Source: Rhabdophis nuchalis (Eukaryota > Chordata > Lepidosauria > Squamata > Natricidae). Taken from it: a stretch of DNA of 64,000 nucleotides. The translations under genes were made by a program, and so were the position numbers. The notes below the pieces were generated by a model that saw nothing but the letters and a program-made list of their open reading frames with translations, made no database searches and was not told the DNA's origin. The stretch spans positions 330,046,419-330,110,418 of the forward strand of contig CM077643.1 in assembly GCA_039707465.1 (NCBI GenBank), read 5' to 3'. This document shows, in pieces, positions 44,084-55,625 of the stretch (the first letter of the stretch is position 1; every line of letters begins with the position of its first letter).

Positions 44084-44867
44084 TTAATTGCTTCTATTAA
44101 TTCCATCATTGATATTCATTTATTTAACATGGTTTCACTGTTTCAGGTACTTTAGTTAGTTCAGCTTTTTCAAAATATTGTTTTATTCTCTCTTCTGGAA
44201 TTTTCTCCTGGTCATATAGCTTTTCATAATAGTCTTGAATTATTATTTTTTGTCATCTTTTTGGTAGTGGAGAACTTCTTTCTCATCTGCCAATTGATGT
44301 GCCAGTTTCTTCTCTTTCTCTTTTTTCAGTTTATATGCTAACCATCTTCCTGGTTTATTTGCATTTTCAAAGAAATTCTGTTTAACACTTAATTTTTTGT
44401 GCCAATTCTTTGTTATCAAGTAGATTATGTTTATTAATTCTATTTTTTTTGTGGTTCTTTCTCTAGTTGTAATTTTAGTCTTTTGTGTTGTTGTTCTAGT
44501 GTCTTTTGGTTTTGTTTCTTTTTCTAATCCTCCCCCTCATATAAAATATGGTTAATCCCAAGATATATGCCTTGGCGGTCTCCCATACATTTTGTAATGA
44601 AATTTCCTCTCATATTGTTTCTTTTTTTTAAAGTCCAATTCTTTTTCCATAGTTTGTATACATTCTTTATCCTTTAATATTGATTGATTCTACGTCCATC
44701 TCGATTTTCTCTTTTGTCCTTTCCACTTAACTTTTACTGGATTATGGTCTGCCCAAATGTTTGTTTCTATTTCTATTTCTTGCACATTAGATTTTAACTC
44801 AGGTGACATCCATATCATATCTAATCTCAACCAAGACATATGCCTGTTTGAATAAAATGAATATTGG

Positions 44868-46250
44868 TTTTTCTCCTGCTGGTTCTCAGATGGTTGCCCT
44901 TTGTTCCTGAATGATTATTTTTGTTTGTGGAAAAGTACCAACGTCTCTTTGTGATTTGGACTGCCTCTCTCTATTAATGAAGAAATTCTTGGACTGATTG
45001 ATTCCCTCTTTGAAGTGCCTTCTTTGTTTGAATAATTGATTTTGCAATTTATTTCTTTTGGGGGGTTTTATAATTTTTTTTACAACTTTGACTTGGACTC
45101 TGTCCTCCTGACTTGCTGCAGCAGCCCCACCATGGCTTCTATCACATCAGAACTGGCAGGATTGGAAAGAAGAATGACAGCTTTGGAAGAAGTGTTACAA
45201 ACCTTGGTGCAGGAAATTAAAGGTTTAAGACAAGACAATAAGGATTTCAAACAGGGACTTATGGAAACACACTGAAGGAGAATATACAGAAGACCGAGGA
45301 ATTGGAGGGGGGGCTGGCTGGGGCAAAGGGAGAACTTAAAAATGTTAAAACTGAAGTTGGAGAATTAACTGGGCATATGTCAAGGACGGATTTTGAAAGG
45401 ATGTCATATTTTTTAAGATTTCAGAACGTTTCTGAGGTAGATAGTGAATGTCTTCCTGATCTCATGAGTACAATTTTAGCAGAATATTTGCATAAACCCA
45501 AAGATGAGATCAGGGGGGATATTGACCTAGCCTACAGAATAAATTCTGCATATGCCAGGATAAATGAGGTACCCAGAGAGATACATATTAAATTTGTTAG
45601 GAGGTCAACCAGAGAGGGAATTTTGAAGGCGCAGAGAGGTGGTTCGTTAATTTACCAGCAAAAAGAAGTCGCTATCTTGAAGCAGATCCCTAAAAAAATT
45701 AGAGAGATGAGAAGGAAGTTTTCCTTCTTATCTAAAAAATTGTTTGACCACGGGATTTGGTTTAAGTGGGCGATGCCTGAAGGGATGTTGGTGTTCTGGG
45801 AAGGAGGAAGAGTTGTTGAGGCGGAAGCCTTTCTTAAAAAACATTCCTCTATCCTGGGGGAAGATTCAGGAGGGGCAGGGTGGCCACGGCCCCGCCCGCT
45901 GGGGGCCAGGAAGGAGCACAAGAAGATACAATTGCCAAGAGACTTAGATCTAAAAAATGAATTTGTTTGTTTTTTATTAGCTCAATATAACTTTTTAGCT
46001 GGATGTTTGTATATGACTGCCAGCATAGAATCTAGAATTTAGAATTTATGATGCATGCACTCACTTCCACCTTGTAGCATATTGGAGAATGTATTATCAA
46101 TGTTTTATTAAGAGGCCCTGGAGGGGCCGACGATTCCGACCTGAAAGTTCTCAAAATTTCTTTGTATCTCACCTTACCCTATTCCCTTTGTTTTTTGGGG
46201 GGGGGGAAATTGTAAAATCCAATAAAAATTATTGATACAAAAAAAGAAAA
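44868..46250 (+). mobile_element. ORF1-only LINE, copy 3 (plus strand)
   Basis: Starts within the 5' UTR (TTTTTCTCCTGCTGG as in copy 1), ORF1 begins at ATG 45132, 3' UTR runs 45960-46230 with CCAATAAAAATTATTG and an A-rich tail. No ORF2 lies between ORF1 and the 3' UTR. Confidence 0.85.
45132..45959 (+). pseudogene. L1-type ORF1, frameshifted
   Basis: MASITSELAGLERRMTALEE opens the coiled coil. A frameshift before 45273 breaks it. The second frame from 45302 carries RRM (MSYFLRFQNVSE) and C-terminal domain (PREIHIKFVRRSTREGIL). A short deletion (VRIKT lost) and a late frameshift near 45885 damage the tail. Confidence 0.85.
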
Positions 46251-46254
46251 GAAA

Positions 46255-46312
46255 AAAAAGAAGCACCTTTGGAACAACCATAACCTGGATGACTGAAGAA
46301 TCCCCATAGACA
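46255..46312 (+). mobile_element. Penelope-like 3' tail fragment
   Basis: GAAGCACCTTTGGAACAACC and CTGGATGACTGAAGAATCCC match the tails at 2400-2468 and 33600-33650. Confidence 0.5.
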
Positions 46313-46489
46313 AGATAAGAGATTCCTGTGCTCGGTGTACTGACAAAGCACCCTTTCCCACCTAGGAGAAACCACCCTTAGATCCATTTGCACCACTTAA
46401 CGATACCAGCTGGTCTCACTCACCTCACAAGATATCTTAAGGCAATCATTTAAGGAAAGATCACATGCTCCCAGAAAGGCAGTAATTTC

Positions 46490-46700
46490 CAGTTTGCAAG
46501 TTGGGCTGTATTTTGCCCTCTAGAGGCTTCAGGGAAGCCTCCAGAGGGTGAAAAATGGCCAAAAAAGAAGGCCGAATTCAGCTGGCCAGCACGCACATAT
46601 TCACTGAAGCTGACAGGCAACACCTCGCATGGCCTAACAAATGGCTCTGCGTTTCACCTGTAGCACGTGTACCATAGGTCCACCATCAACGGGAATAGAC
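46490..46700. mobile_element. partial hAT (CAGTGATGGC family)
   Basis: TCTAGAGGCTTCAGGGAAGC, CACTGAAGCTGACAGG and ACCATAGGTCCACCATCA match the right part of 42725-43102 and 38413-38757. Confidence 0.6.
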
Positions 46701-46704
46701 AAAT

Positions 46705-47199
46705 ACGAGAGAAGATGGAGGAGGAATATAAGAGGTTGGAGATTATACAAAAATCCACAAAACAAAAAGATTAAGAATCTGATGGACCTGCGAAAACATA
46801 AATTGAATTTAATGGAAAATGAAAATGTGGCAAATAAAATAAGATCAACAAGACAAAACTTTCTTGAGAATGCAAATAAACCAGGATGATCATATAAGAT
46901 GAAAATGGAGAAAAAATAATAATAATAAATCAATTTATAGATCAAGAAGGAAATGTATGTTACCACAATGAGCAAAAGAAAAAATGGAGAATTATTATAA
47001 AAACCTATATTAACAAGAAATAATAGTAGAGGGAAAGATAAAACAATATTTAGAAAAAGTTGAAACACCTAAGAGTCCAGAAATTTTTTTAAAGGCACTA
47101 GAAGAGAGAATAACAATGATGGAAGAAATGGAGGGGATTAAAACCAATTAATAACCAATTTCATTGTAATTCTATTAATATTATTACAATGACAATAAA

Positions 47200-47269
<70 letters not shown>

Positions 47270-47788
47270 ATAATAAGACAAAACACTAGGGCCGGATGGA
47301 TTACCAGCTGAGTTCCATAAAACATTACAAGATGTGTTAAGCAATGTAATTCTGGAAGTATTTAATGTGTTACTATTAGAAGCAAGAATACTGGACTCAT
47401 GGCTGGAGGTGTATATAACCCTTATTCCAAAAGAAAAGTCAGAATTGCAGCAAATAAAGAACTATAGACCAATCTCTTTATTAAATGTTGATTTTAAAAT
47501 TTTTGCCTCAATAATGAGGAAAAGACTGAAGAGACTGCTAAATGAATTCATACATTCAGATCAAAATGGTTTCCTACCCAAGAGACAGATTAAAGACAAT
47601 ATATGTATTATTATATTGAACACTTTAGAATATTATAAAGCACACCCGGAGAAGCAAATGGCATTGGTATTTTTGGATATACAGAAAGCATTTGACAATG
47701 TGAATTGGGAATTTATGATAATGCAATTACAAATGATGGATTTTGGGGAGGGGTTTATAAATATGGTTAAAACTAACTATAAATACCT
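46705..47788 (+). mobile_element. L1 ORF2 fragment, plus strand
   Basis: NFLENANKPG near 46860 and, after an (ATT)n insertion at 47195-47268, LGPDGLPAEFHKTLQD, NYRPISLLNVDFKIFASIM, HSDQNGFLPKRQIKDN and FLDIQKAFDNVNWEF (RT blocks). Open 47334-47780, ending where an L2 3' end begins. Confidence 0.85.
47195..47268. repeat. (ATT)n microsatellite
   Basis: About 24 uninterrupted ATT units within the L1. Confidence 0.95.
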
Positions 47789-48180
47789 CCCACCATCCAG
47801 TTCGCTCCCACAGAGAGGGCCTCCTCAGGGTGCTGTCAGCTAAACAATGACGGCTGGCAACCTCTAGGGGGAGAGCCTTCTCTGTGGCAGTTCCCGCCCT
47901 CTGGAATGACCTACCCCCTGGACTAAGGACAATCTCGGGCCTACATCTCTTCCGGCGGGCCCTGAAGACGCACTTATTTTGCACTGCCGGGCTATCATAA
48001 TTTTAAAGGGATTTTTTAATAGTGATTTTAGTTTGGGGTTTTTAAATATTGGCCAATTATTTAATATTTCTTTTTAATACTGTTTTTAAACGCTGTATCA
48101 TCATTTTTATTCTGGCTGTACACCGCCCTGAGTCCCGAAAGGGAGAAGGGCGGTATAGAAATCAAATAAAAGTAAAGTAA
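47789..48180 (+). mobile_element. L2 3' end with RT C-terminus
   Basis: SLWQFPPSGMTYPLD-like frame around GTTCCCGCCCTCTGGAATGA (the L2 C-terminal PALWNDLP block), then TGTACACCGCCCTGAGTCCC and GGGAGAAGGGCGGTATAGAA with an (AAAGT)n tail. Confidence 0.82.
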
Positions 48181-48189
48181 AGTAAAGAA

Positions 48190-48540
48190 CAATCGGCAAA
48201 GGTAATTGTAAATGGTGACATGACAGAAAAATTGCCTATTTTTTCTAAGAAGAAAATAAGTAAATACAACATCGGAAGGAGGGAGAAAGAAGAGGGAAAA
48301 GAAGAGGAAGTAAGGGAGCGGTAATAAGAGTAGAAGAGAGGGTGGGAAAGGGAAGAAGAGAGGAGGAGTTGGGGAGAGGGAGGGGAAGAAGAAAAAAAGA
48401 AAGGAGGGGAAGAAAGAAGGTAGAGAAGGGAGGTTGGGAGGATGGAAGAAGAAGTAGGGTTGTTGTAAAATAAGATGGATGTATGGGGTGGCAGGAAAGC
48501 GACCCCAATTATATTTTTAAATGAATTGTGATAAATGTTA
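48190..48540. repeat. purine-rich low-complexity stretch
   Basis: GGAGGGAGAAAGAAGAGGG-type sequence; the overlapping minus-strand frames rich in S, L and P are its translation. Confidence 0.7.
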
Positions 48541-48692
48541 AAATATAACATATAAATTTTAATAGTACTTATGAGAATGTATATTTGTGAATTTGGGCTT
48601 TGTTACCCACTGTCCTGAATTGAAAATGATACTGTCTATTTTTACTAGAATTTTTTCAATGTTTTTTGTAAACTGAGTATTTTTTTTTCAAG

Positions 48693-48717
48693 GTCAGGGG
48701 CTGATTATCCAGATCAG
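48693..48717 (+). CDS. CATSPERE: CATSPERE-like exon 6, 25-nt microexon
   Basis: Between the acceptor TTTTTTTTTCAAG and donor CAG|GTAAAT. Its first base completes Arg of exon 5 (AG+G), then SGADYPDQ, ending in phase 0. Human has RHFFNNFTQ in this place, so the length fits while the residues diverge. Without it exon 5 (phase 2) could not join exon 7 (phase 0). Confidence 0.75.
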
Positions 48718-48974
48718 GTAAATATGTTCATTATAAATTAGTCAATAAATGTGAAGAGAATATTAACTATTCTCTGTTTCTGGATAATATTGCCATGTGT
48801 TTTAGCAAAAGCCATGACTTTCTTATTAATTCTCATTCCCTGTCATCATTTATACTTCCAGAGCTGATAAAAGGCTACATGCATATATCTGATAAATCTT
48901 TTACTTCTCCCATTCCAGCTTGAGGCCCTGTTTAAATTATTTAAATGTGTGGTTGATAGTGTTAGGGTTGTGTA

Positions 48975-49260
48975 ATCCTTGGTGCTCTTGAGCTTGCTTG
49001 TTTTCTTGCAGATGTTTTATTACCCAGCTAGGTAACATCATCAGTGGTACAAGGGAGGGAGATTTGTTCTCTTTTTTATATACTAGTAGCTTGCCTGTCA
49101 GTATTGGTGGGAATGGTCTTAGTGGTTCCTTGATTAGGCTAATGTTTACTATTAGCTTGTTTGTTTGAGTATATAGTCCTTGGTTGGGATATTGTTTACT
49201 TCTTGATTATTGGTCTAGTATTAATCTTGATATTAATCTTTGCTTATCTGAGTGCTGATT
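48975..49260 (-). repeat. possible Penelope-like end region
   Basis: TTTTCTTGCAGATG, TTATTACCCAGCTAGG and TAACATCATCAGTGG, a text I associate with ends of squamate Penelope-like elements. No coding part is present. Confidence 0.35.
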
Positions 49261-49522
49261 TTTAGTGATAAGGTGTTTTCTGTTGTGAAATCTATGAACA
49301 TCATGAACACTAGTATTTAAGCAGAGCATTCACATTCCCTATCTCATTAACTCTGGGGAAATTAATCTATTTTCTAATAGTAATAAAATTATTTCAACTT
49401 GTTAACTAAACAAATACAATTAATTGTTTGAATAATTACATAAATTTAAAGAAATTTTAAAAAGCATTTTCATAAAAATGAAAAGCCTTCTTCTGTAATA
49501 CTAATCTTTATTTTTTTGTCAG

Positions 49523-49600
49523 ATTATAAAGGTATGGTTATTTGATCCAGAAAATGCAGACGACAAGGAAAAGCTAAACACTGCCGTATCACCACCATTA
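49523..49600 (+). CDS. CATSPERE: CATSPERE-like exon 7
   Basis: 78-nt exon after TTTTTTTGTCAG with donor TA|GTAGGT, phase 0 to 0. Encodes IIKVWLFDPENADDKEKLNT and AVSPPL; human has LITVWAYDPESADPDEL at the same place. Confidence 0.88.
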
Positions 49601-50247
49601 GTAGGTATTTTATTTGGTAACAAAAGAATTTCCTTATAATTTACATGGCATACATATAATGCTATCACATTTTCAGAAGCAAGGTAAAATTGCTTCTTTT
49701 TTCCTTAATTGCTGCACAAGAATAGTTTCAGGGGATGGCAGCTGAAAACAGATAACTTCATTCCACTGAATGGTAATTCAGTTGATTTTTTGAAAAATGT
49801 GTTCTGAATCAGATTTTATAAATTTAATGGCTGCATATGGGGGATTGCAGATCAAAGGAGAGAAACATAGAGAGAATTCAAATAAAAGAGAAGAGAAGGG
49901 GAAAAGGTAAGAAAAGTTTTCAATGTAAGAGGACTTTGTTGATATGTTCTTATTTTTTCCATCATAGCACTAAGGCGGATGCCTATTGATAGACTCACCT
50001 AGTTGTTGTGTACGATGTACAGATGTGTTTGGTTGTCCCAGTCAGATCAATGGGTGTCTAGCAATGATAGTGTCAATACTTTGGGCTGGCGGGAGAAACG
50101 GGAATACAGCAATGCAGCTAACCAGTAAGGTGACAGGGTACCAAATGACTGGAAAGGGCCAGTGGAACCTCCATCAACATCTCCCCTGGCAGGAGCTAAA
50201 TATAACTATATTGGGTGGTAGCCTTCCATTGTAGGGATTCTTTAGAG
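49601..50247 (+). other. intron 7 sequence
   Basis: No repeat or exon recognised before the hAT at 50248. Confidence 0.35.
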
Positions 50248-50374
50248 CAGGCCTGTCAAACTGGCAGCCTGTGGGCCAGATGTGCAGGCCACGCCCATCC
50301 AAGCTCCACAAAAGCAAAAAACATTTTGATATTTGATGATACATCATGTGATGCTATCGAGTTTGACACCCGTG
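50248..50374. mobile_element. hAT MITE (CAGGCCTGTCAAAC end)
   Basis: Ends CAGGCCTGTCAAACTGGC and GAGTTTGACACCCGTG. Flanks CTTTAGAG (50240-50247) and CCTTAGAG (50375-50382) match at 7 of 8. Confidence 0.75.
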
Positions 50375-50740
50375 CCTTAGAGAGTGGTTGGAATTAGCAG
50401 AGCTTGGTGGGTCTTTATTCCAGTTGATGGGCGACATGGAATGGGCTCCAGAGAGTTCAGTGGAGCAAATGGTAGTTGATTAGTGGCTTAGACTCCTATC
50501 CTCCATCTTGAGTCTGCTGCTGCAGAGAAAACAGAGACACTGGGCTGACACAGAACAAAGAACTGGTGGTGGTTACAGGGTCAGTCATTGGAGCCATTAG
50601 TGATCAGGCTGTTTGCTGTACTGGGTGCAGAGAAAGGCGGCATATCTGGGGTAGTGCTGGATGAGTGCCTTGCTTTTTGTGGATGCTACTTAGAAACCAT
50701 AAGATCTAGCAGTCATTTTGATGGATTCTGTTGCCTATAA

Positions 50741-51125
50741 CAGAGCAGAATAACAGAGTTGGAAGGAACCTTGGAGGTCTTCTACTCCAACCCCTGCTCA
50801 TGCAGGAAGTCCTATACCATTTCAGACAAATGATTATCCAATCTTTTCTTAAAAACTTCCAATGTTGTGCATCCACAACTTCTGAAGACAAATTGTTCCA
50901 CTGATTAATTGTTCTCACTGTCAGGAAATTTCTCCTTATTTCCAGGTTGCTTCTCTCCTTGATTAGTTTCTACCCATTGCTTCTTGTCCTGCCTTCAGAT
51001 GCTTTGGAGAATAGCTTGACTACTCTTGTTTGTGATGCACCAATAATCCCTGAGATATTGGAACACTTCTATCATGTCACCCCTAGTCCTTCTTTCATTA
51101 AACTAAACATACCCAATTCCTATCA
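50741..51125 (-). mobile_element. CR1 3' end, minus
   Basis: AACAGAGTTGGAAGGAACCT, TCCAACCCCTGCTCATGCAG, GTTTCTACCCATTGCTTCTT and GGAACACTTCTATCATGTC are the reverse complement of the CR1 3' ends elsewhere here. Confidence 0.85.
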
Positions 51126-51362
51126 TGGACAACTGAAACTTCCTGTGATTAATGTGGTAGTGGAGTTCCACGGCAGAGATGCAGGATGGTTATGCTTTTG
51201 GCTGGCAAGCACCTGGATTAAGGACACTTGCATGATCTAGGCTACTTTACATAGTCTAGTAGTTGGAGTGAGGGCTGGGTGTAGCTATGTCTTTTCTGTT
51301 TCCCTTATATAAGAGATAGTAGTGGACCTGGAGTGCTGCCGCCCAGCCATTTGGAATATGCA

Positions 51363-51764
51363 CCATATTTTTCGGAGTATAAGACACACCTCCCCCCACC
51401 CCCCCACCCCGAAAAAAGAGTGTGGAAATGTTGGTGCATCTTATACACTGAATACAGCCATTTTTGGCCTCCCAAAGGCCCATCCCCGCATCCCATTTTG
51501 TGAAAAATGGGTGAAAAACGGGGGTGTTTTTGCCTTCACCCACCCCCGAGAAGCACTCTGCAGACTTTAGCAGGGCTGAGGGAAGGGAAAATGCCCCTGT
51601 TTCAGTGGAAAATGGTGGCGTTTTTGCCTTCCCCCAGCCCAGCTGAAGCCTGCAGAGAGCTCCTGGGGGCTGGGGAGGACAAAAACGGTTTTTTTCCTTA
51701 CTTACCTCTTCAAAACCTTGGTGCATCTTATACACCAGTGCATCTTATAGTCCGAAAAATACGG
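51363..51764. mobile_element. TA-target TIR element, short form
   Basis: Ends CCATATTTTTCGGAGTATAA and TTATAGTCCGAAAAATACGG|TA. Same family as 18931-21044 but without minisatellite. Confidence 0.7.
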
Positions 51765-51782
51765 TAGCTTCTCCTCCTAGGG

Positions 51783-51858
51783 CAGGGGTCTGCAAAGTTG
51801 GCTCCTTCTGGGAGTTGAAGTCCACCAGTCTTAAAAGAGCCAACTTTGCAGACCCCTG
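51783..51858. mobile_element. 76-bp palindromic hAT MITE
   Basis: Ends CAGGGGTCTGCAAAGTTGGC and GCCAACTTTGCAGACCCCTG are exact complements. Perfect duplication TCCTAGGG at 51775-51782 and 51859-51866. Confidence 0.88.
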
Positions 51859-51869
51859 TCCTAGGGGAG

Positions 51870-52937
51870 AGCTGGGGCATGAGGAGGGCCTTTGTATGGA
51901 TTTGTCTTGCTAATCAATTGCAGCCTTTTCTGGATAGGGAGTTTTGCTCACAGTCACTCATGCCTTCTCACTTCAGCTTTGGGTTGCTGAATTTTACATT
52001 GGGCTGCTCTTGAAGATCATTCAGAAGCTATAAATAGGCCAGAACACACTTCTATTGCACAATCACAGTGTCTCCTAGTTTCCTTCTTCAAGGTGTTAGT
52101 TATAATCTTAAAACCCCTACATCGCATGGGACCAAGTTATTAATTGATAACATCTGATCAATATACATCTAATCAGAGTTTCCCAGAAATTCTACCCTAC
52201 ATATTATGCTTGCATCTTTTTGATATGTTAAATGTTATATCATTAAATGAGTTTTATATTTTTGAGCATAATCTTTTACATTTTGGAGTTTTTGTGACAT
52301 GCATCTCTAGTTGGAATATTTGTATATATTGCAGAATCACTTTCTGTGAAATGGGAGGCCATATAAATTAAAAAGAAATAAATGAATAAATAAATGCATA
52401 AATGCATTAATAAATGCATTAATGCATAAATAAATAAATAACATAAATTCACTTTTTTTCCCTAAGTAATAGCCTTTTTATCTTTTTCACATCATTCAGT
52501 TAAGCTATTTTTGAAAGACTCCCAAAAGCCCTTTTCTACTTATATTTTGCTTGTTCTTGAGCTTGTAATTTATTCTTTTCCTATGGCCTTCAGTTTCATC
52601 AATTTAAATATTGTAGAAAAAATCTTTATTAAGAAATAATATTTAAAAAATTATCTTCTTATCATAAAGGATCATCCTCTAGTTATTCTGAGCCATTATA
52701 TTAGAATTCTTTGTCACTTTTGAGACTGACACTCCATTGTTTTACGGTTTTATAATAAATCTTATAGTTGGTCAACTCACTGTAAATATATATAAATGTC
52801 ATACTAATCATTATTTTTGTATTGTTAAGTTCTCTCTGCTAAGAAGTAGAGTTTCATGCAAATGAAATTATATTTATATTTAACAAAAGGATTTTTTTTT
52901 TAAATTCTCTAAAATAATAACTGTTTTTATTTCACAG
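51870..52937 (+). other. intron 7 sequence, rest
   Basis: AT-rich; an (AAAT)n-type run lies at about 52370-52441. No exon or other element recognised. Confidence 0.4.
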
Positions 52938-53041
52938 TATTCTAGCACCCTTAGCAAGCAGTTCTGGAATTTGGGACAGATGCCTATCATTAGAACATTA
53001 TTTACAGAAACAGAATATTATAGCACATCATTTACTGATGG
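52938..53041 (+). CDS. CATSPERE: CATSPERE-like exon 8
   Basis: 104-nt exon after TTTTTATTTCACAG with donor GG|GTACTG, phase 0 to 2. Encodes YSSTLSKQFWNLGQMPIIRT, then LFTETEYYSTSFTD; human has LSTQMATLGQKPVIHTVL. The donor GTACTG is the weakest in the set. Confidence 0.82.
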
Positions 53042-53375
53042 GTACTGTTCTTTTAATTACATTTTATAGAGTAATGCAGTGCTTTTGAAATGACAAATGA
53101 AGGGGCAGCAAACATGTAGCCCTCCAGATTATGCTAACTGACAATCATTAGCAACCATGATAACAATATTAGAATTAAATAGTACTATATCTGAAAATTT
53201 ATGTTTCCTCCCGTGTAGCAATGTTCATGATTAATGGTTAGATGAATTGTGATTAAAATAATGCTGTCTGCAAAAATAAGTTACAGTATTTTCTTTGTCT
53301 TCTGATAAATATGCCCTTTTTCCAATTAGCCAACTATGCCTTTATCAAACACATCATTAATTTCTATCTGTAATA

Positions 53376-54387
53376 CCATACTGTTCAGAGTATAAGATGC
53401 ACCTTTTTTCCTCTAAAAAGAGGCTGAAAATCTGGGTGCATCTTACACACCGAATACAGCACTTTTTTGCCCCCTTCACCAAAAGGGCCGTGCAGAGCCT
53501 TATGGAGACTTTCAAAGAGCTTCTGGGGGCTGGGGAGGGCAGAAATGAGCAAAAAATGGGGCATTTTCTGCTCCCCCAGCCCCCAGGAGCTTTCATAAGT
53601 ATGCATGCAATTTTTTTGACCAAAAAATGGGCCAGGTTTTGCTTGTTTTTGCCCCCCCCCCCCACCTCCCCAGAAGAACTCTGCAAGCCCCCCCAAGGCT
53701 ATTCATGCCTTTTATTTGAAAAAAACTGGAAACGTTTTGGCAAAAAAAGGCCGTTTTGGGGAAGTTTTCAGAGTGCAAAAACTTTTTTTTTCCTTTCGGA
53801 AAGCTGTTTAATTACAGTGGTTGATGAGAATTACATTGATCAAGTGCTGTGCCAGCAGAAACAAAGTTTTAGGAGCTACAGCGATTTCCTTCTCCAGAAC
53901 ATGGGTAAATACACCTGGAAACATCTACCTACCTACCTACTTACCTACTCTCTCTCTCTCCCCCTACCTACTACTGTATTTTTCTCTCTCTCTCTTTCTC
54001 TCTCTCTATTCCTCTACCTACCAACCTACCTACTCTCCCTCTCCCCCTATCTACTGTATTTCTCTCTCTCTCTTTCTCTATCCCTCTACCTACCTATCTA
54101 CACACTCTCTCTAACTACCTATCTACTGTATTTCTCTCTCTCTATTTTTCTCTCTCTATCCCTCCTACCTATCTATACACACTCTCTCCCTCCTTCCCAA
54201 CCTACTGTATTTCTCTCTCTCTATCTCTTTATCTACCTACCTACCTAACTACTCTCTCTCTCTCCCTACCTACCCACTGTATTTCTCTCTCTTTCTCTCC
54301 CTCTCTCCCCCTCTCTCTCCCTATCTACTTTTTTTTTTTAATTGCCTCTTCAAAACCTGGGTGCGTCTTATACTCCAAAAAATATGG
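53376..54387 (+). mobile_element. TA-target TIR element carrying minisatellite
   Basis: Left end TA|CCATACTGTTCAGAGTATAA (TA 53374-53375), right end CGTCTTATACTCCAAAAAAT..GG|TA (54388-54389). The interior resembles 18955-21020, including AACTGCTGTG/AGTGCTGTG-type sequence, GGAAACATCTACCTACC and the minisatellite at 53928-54335. Confidence 0.75.
53928..54335. repeat. TACC/TCTC minisatellite
   Basis: Same unit as 20575-20995 (CTACTGTATTTCTCTC and TATCCCTCTACCTACC). Minisatellite translation explains the 283-aa frame end rich in LPTY. Confidence 0.85.
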
Positions 54388-54927
54388 TATATATTTTTCC
54401 CCATGTGACCATAAGTTTTTCATAGTACTGGCCTTACTTAATCCTTGCTATGATGTATTATTTTTAATTCATTCTATTTCTGCAAAAAAATGAATTATTC
54501 TAGATATTTAACATTTTTGTTTCTCAATAGGCCACTTGTCCTTCCATTTCTCTTGGAACTCACCATCTGACTTTTTAAAATCAATGTTAGATGTATCAAT
54601 AAATAAGTGCCTTGTACTCAAAAAGTTGGGAAGGGAAGAGGAATGCAAGCTATATGAAGAAAGAATTTGCCCCAGAATTTTTTCTGAGGCTAAATAGTGA
54701 GATGCAGATTGAAAGCATTATGAGAAAAATCACAATCCATTTGACAAAAATTTTCAAATACTGCAATACCATCACTGATAAATTCATTGTATGAAACTCC
54801 TTCACCAACTAAATGAAAAAATAATTGCCAAATTATTGGGATGAGCAGATGCAGGCTTAGCTATCATTTTGAAATTTCTAAGGTACAAGCTTTTAGCAAT
54901 ATATCCCTCAAAACAGCATTGTACTGG

Positions 54928-55625
54928 AATGGAACAACTCACCATGGTCAGCTTGATGTGACCAACTTGCCATCGCCAATTCACTGCACCAACTCTCCAC
55001 TGGACAACTTGTCACAACCAACACACCATGATGTCAGCTCGCAAAACATCTCCATGAATACTATCGAACTGCCATAGAAAAAAGAGGATTCCAGGCATAC
55101 CTGTGGTCAGAATGGAATCCCAAGCTGGCCTGTGAATGCGCATGCCTAGATTCAAATACAATTTCTTGTTGGCAAATGTAATTTATGACCTAGGCAGAAG
55201 GAAGGGGACACGGGTAAAGTTCATTCACCATTAAATGACTTTCAGTTTTGGCTCCACAGAAGTAATGCTAGAATGTTGATCCTAATAAATGATTGGATTT
55301 CTCTTGAACTTTGTCTCAGGCTCGTAAATTGACTAGGCTCTTCTTCTGGGATCTCCACACATGGGACATCTTGCCATAGTACAATTCAACAAATAGAAAA
55401 GATAAATTAATTTTGATGGCACCAGAGCCAATAATAATGAAATAAAGTCATTTCAGAAATGCAAGATTACAATGATTTTGACAAAAACATGGTCATCAAT
55501 AATAAAAGTCCCTGAATAAAATGATTAATGCAGCATTGAATTGTTCTGTGGCAAGTTGTCCTGTGGCAAGTTGGCAATGGTGAGTTGTCCTGTGGCAAGT
55601 TTACCATAGCAAATTATTCCTAGGT
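54928..55625. repeat. candidate TIR element with CAACTTGCCA subterminal repeats
   Basis: The left side has repeated CAACTCACCA, CAACTTGCCA, CAACTCTCCA, CAACTTGTCA. The right side has the complementary GGCAAGTTG, TGGTGAGTTG, GGCAAGTTTACC. Ends are GGAACAACTCACCATGG and CCATAGCAAATTATTCC. Arrangement suggests a DNA transposon; no duplication was established. Confidence 0.4.

Larger units (their letters stand above)
35270..44868 (-). mobile_element. Old L1 ORF2, split by five insertions
   Basis: One minus-strand L1 can be followed through the insertions: SWLRLDMIWMSPELKS near 44810 (after endonuclease), IKH..GTDGLLAE near 43150, EVYNEVLLEAK near 42650, SYRYISL then NTDYKIYA rejoined across 42580/37260, IHSDQNGFFLPKRQI at 37150, DTQKAFDNINW near 37050, KYLG at 36575/35560, and LNKTILRFIWQGKK at 35290. 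Insertions are a solo LTR, a Helitron, a hAT and two ORF1-only LINEs (one inside, one at the 5' edge). Many stops. Confidence 0.75.
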
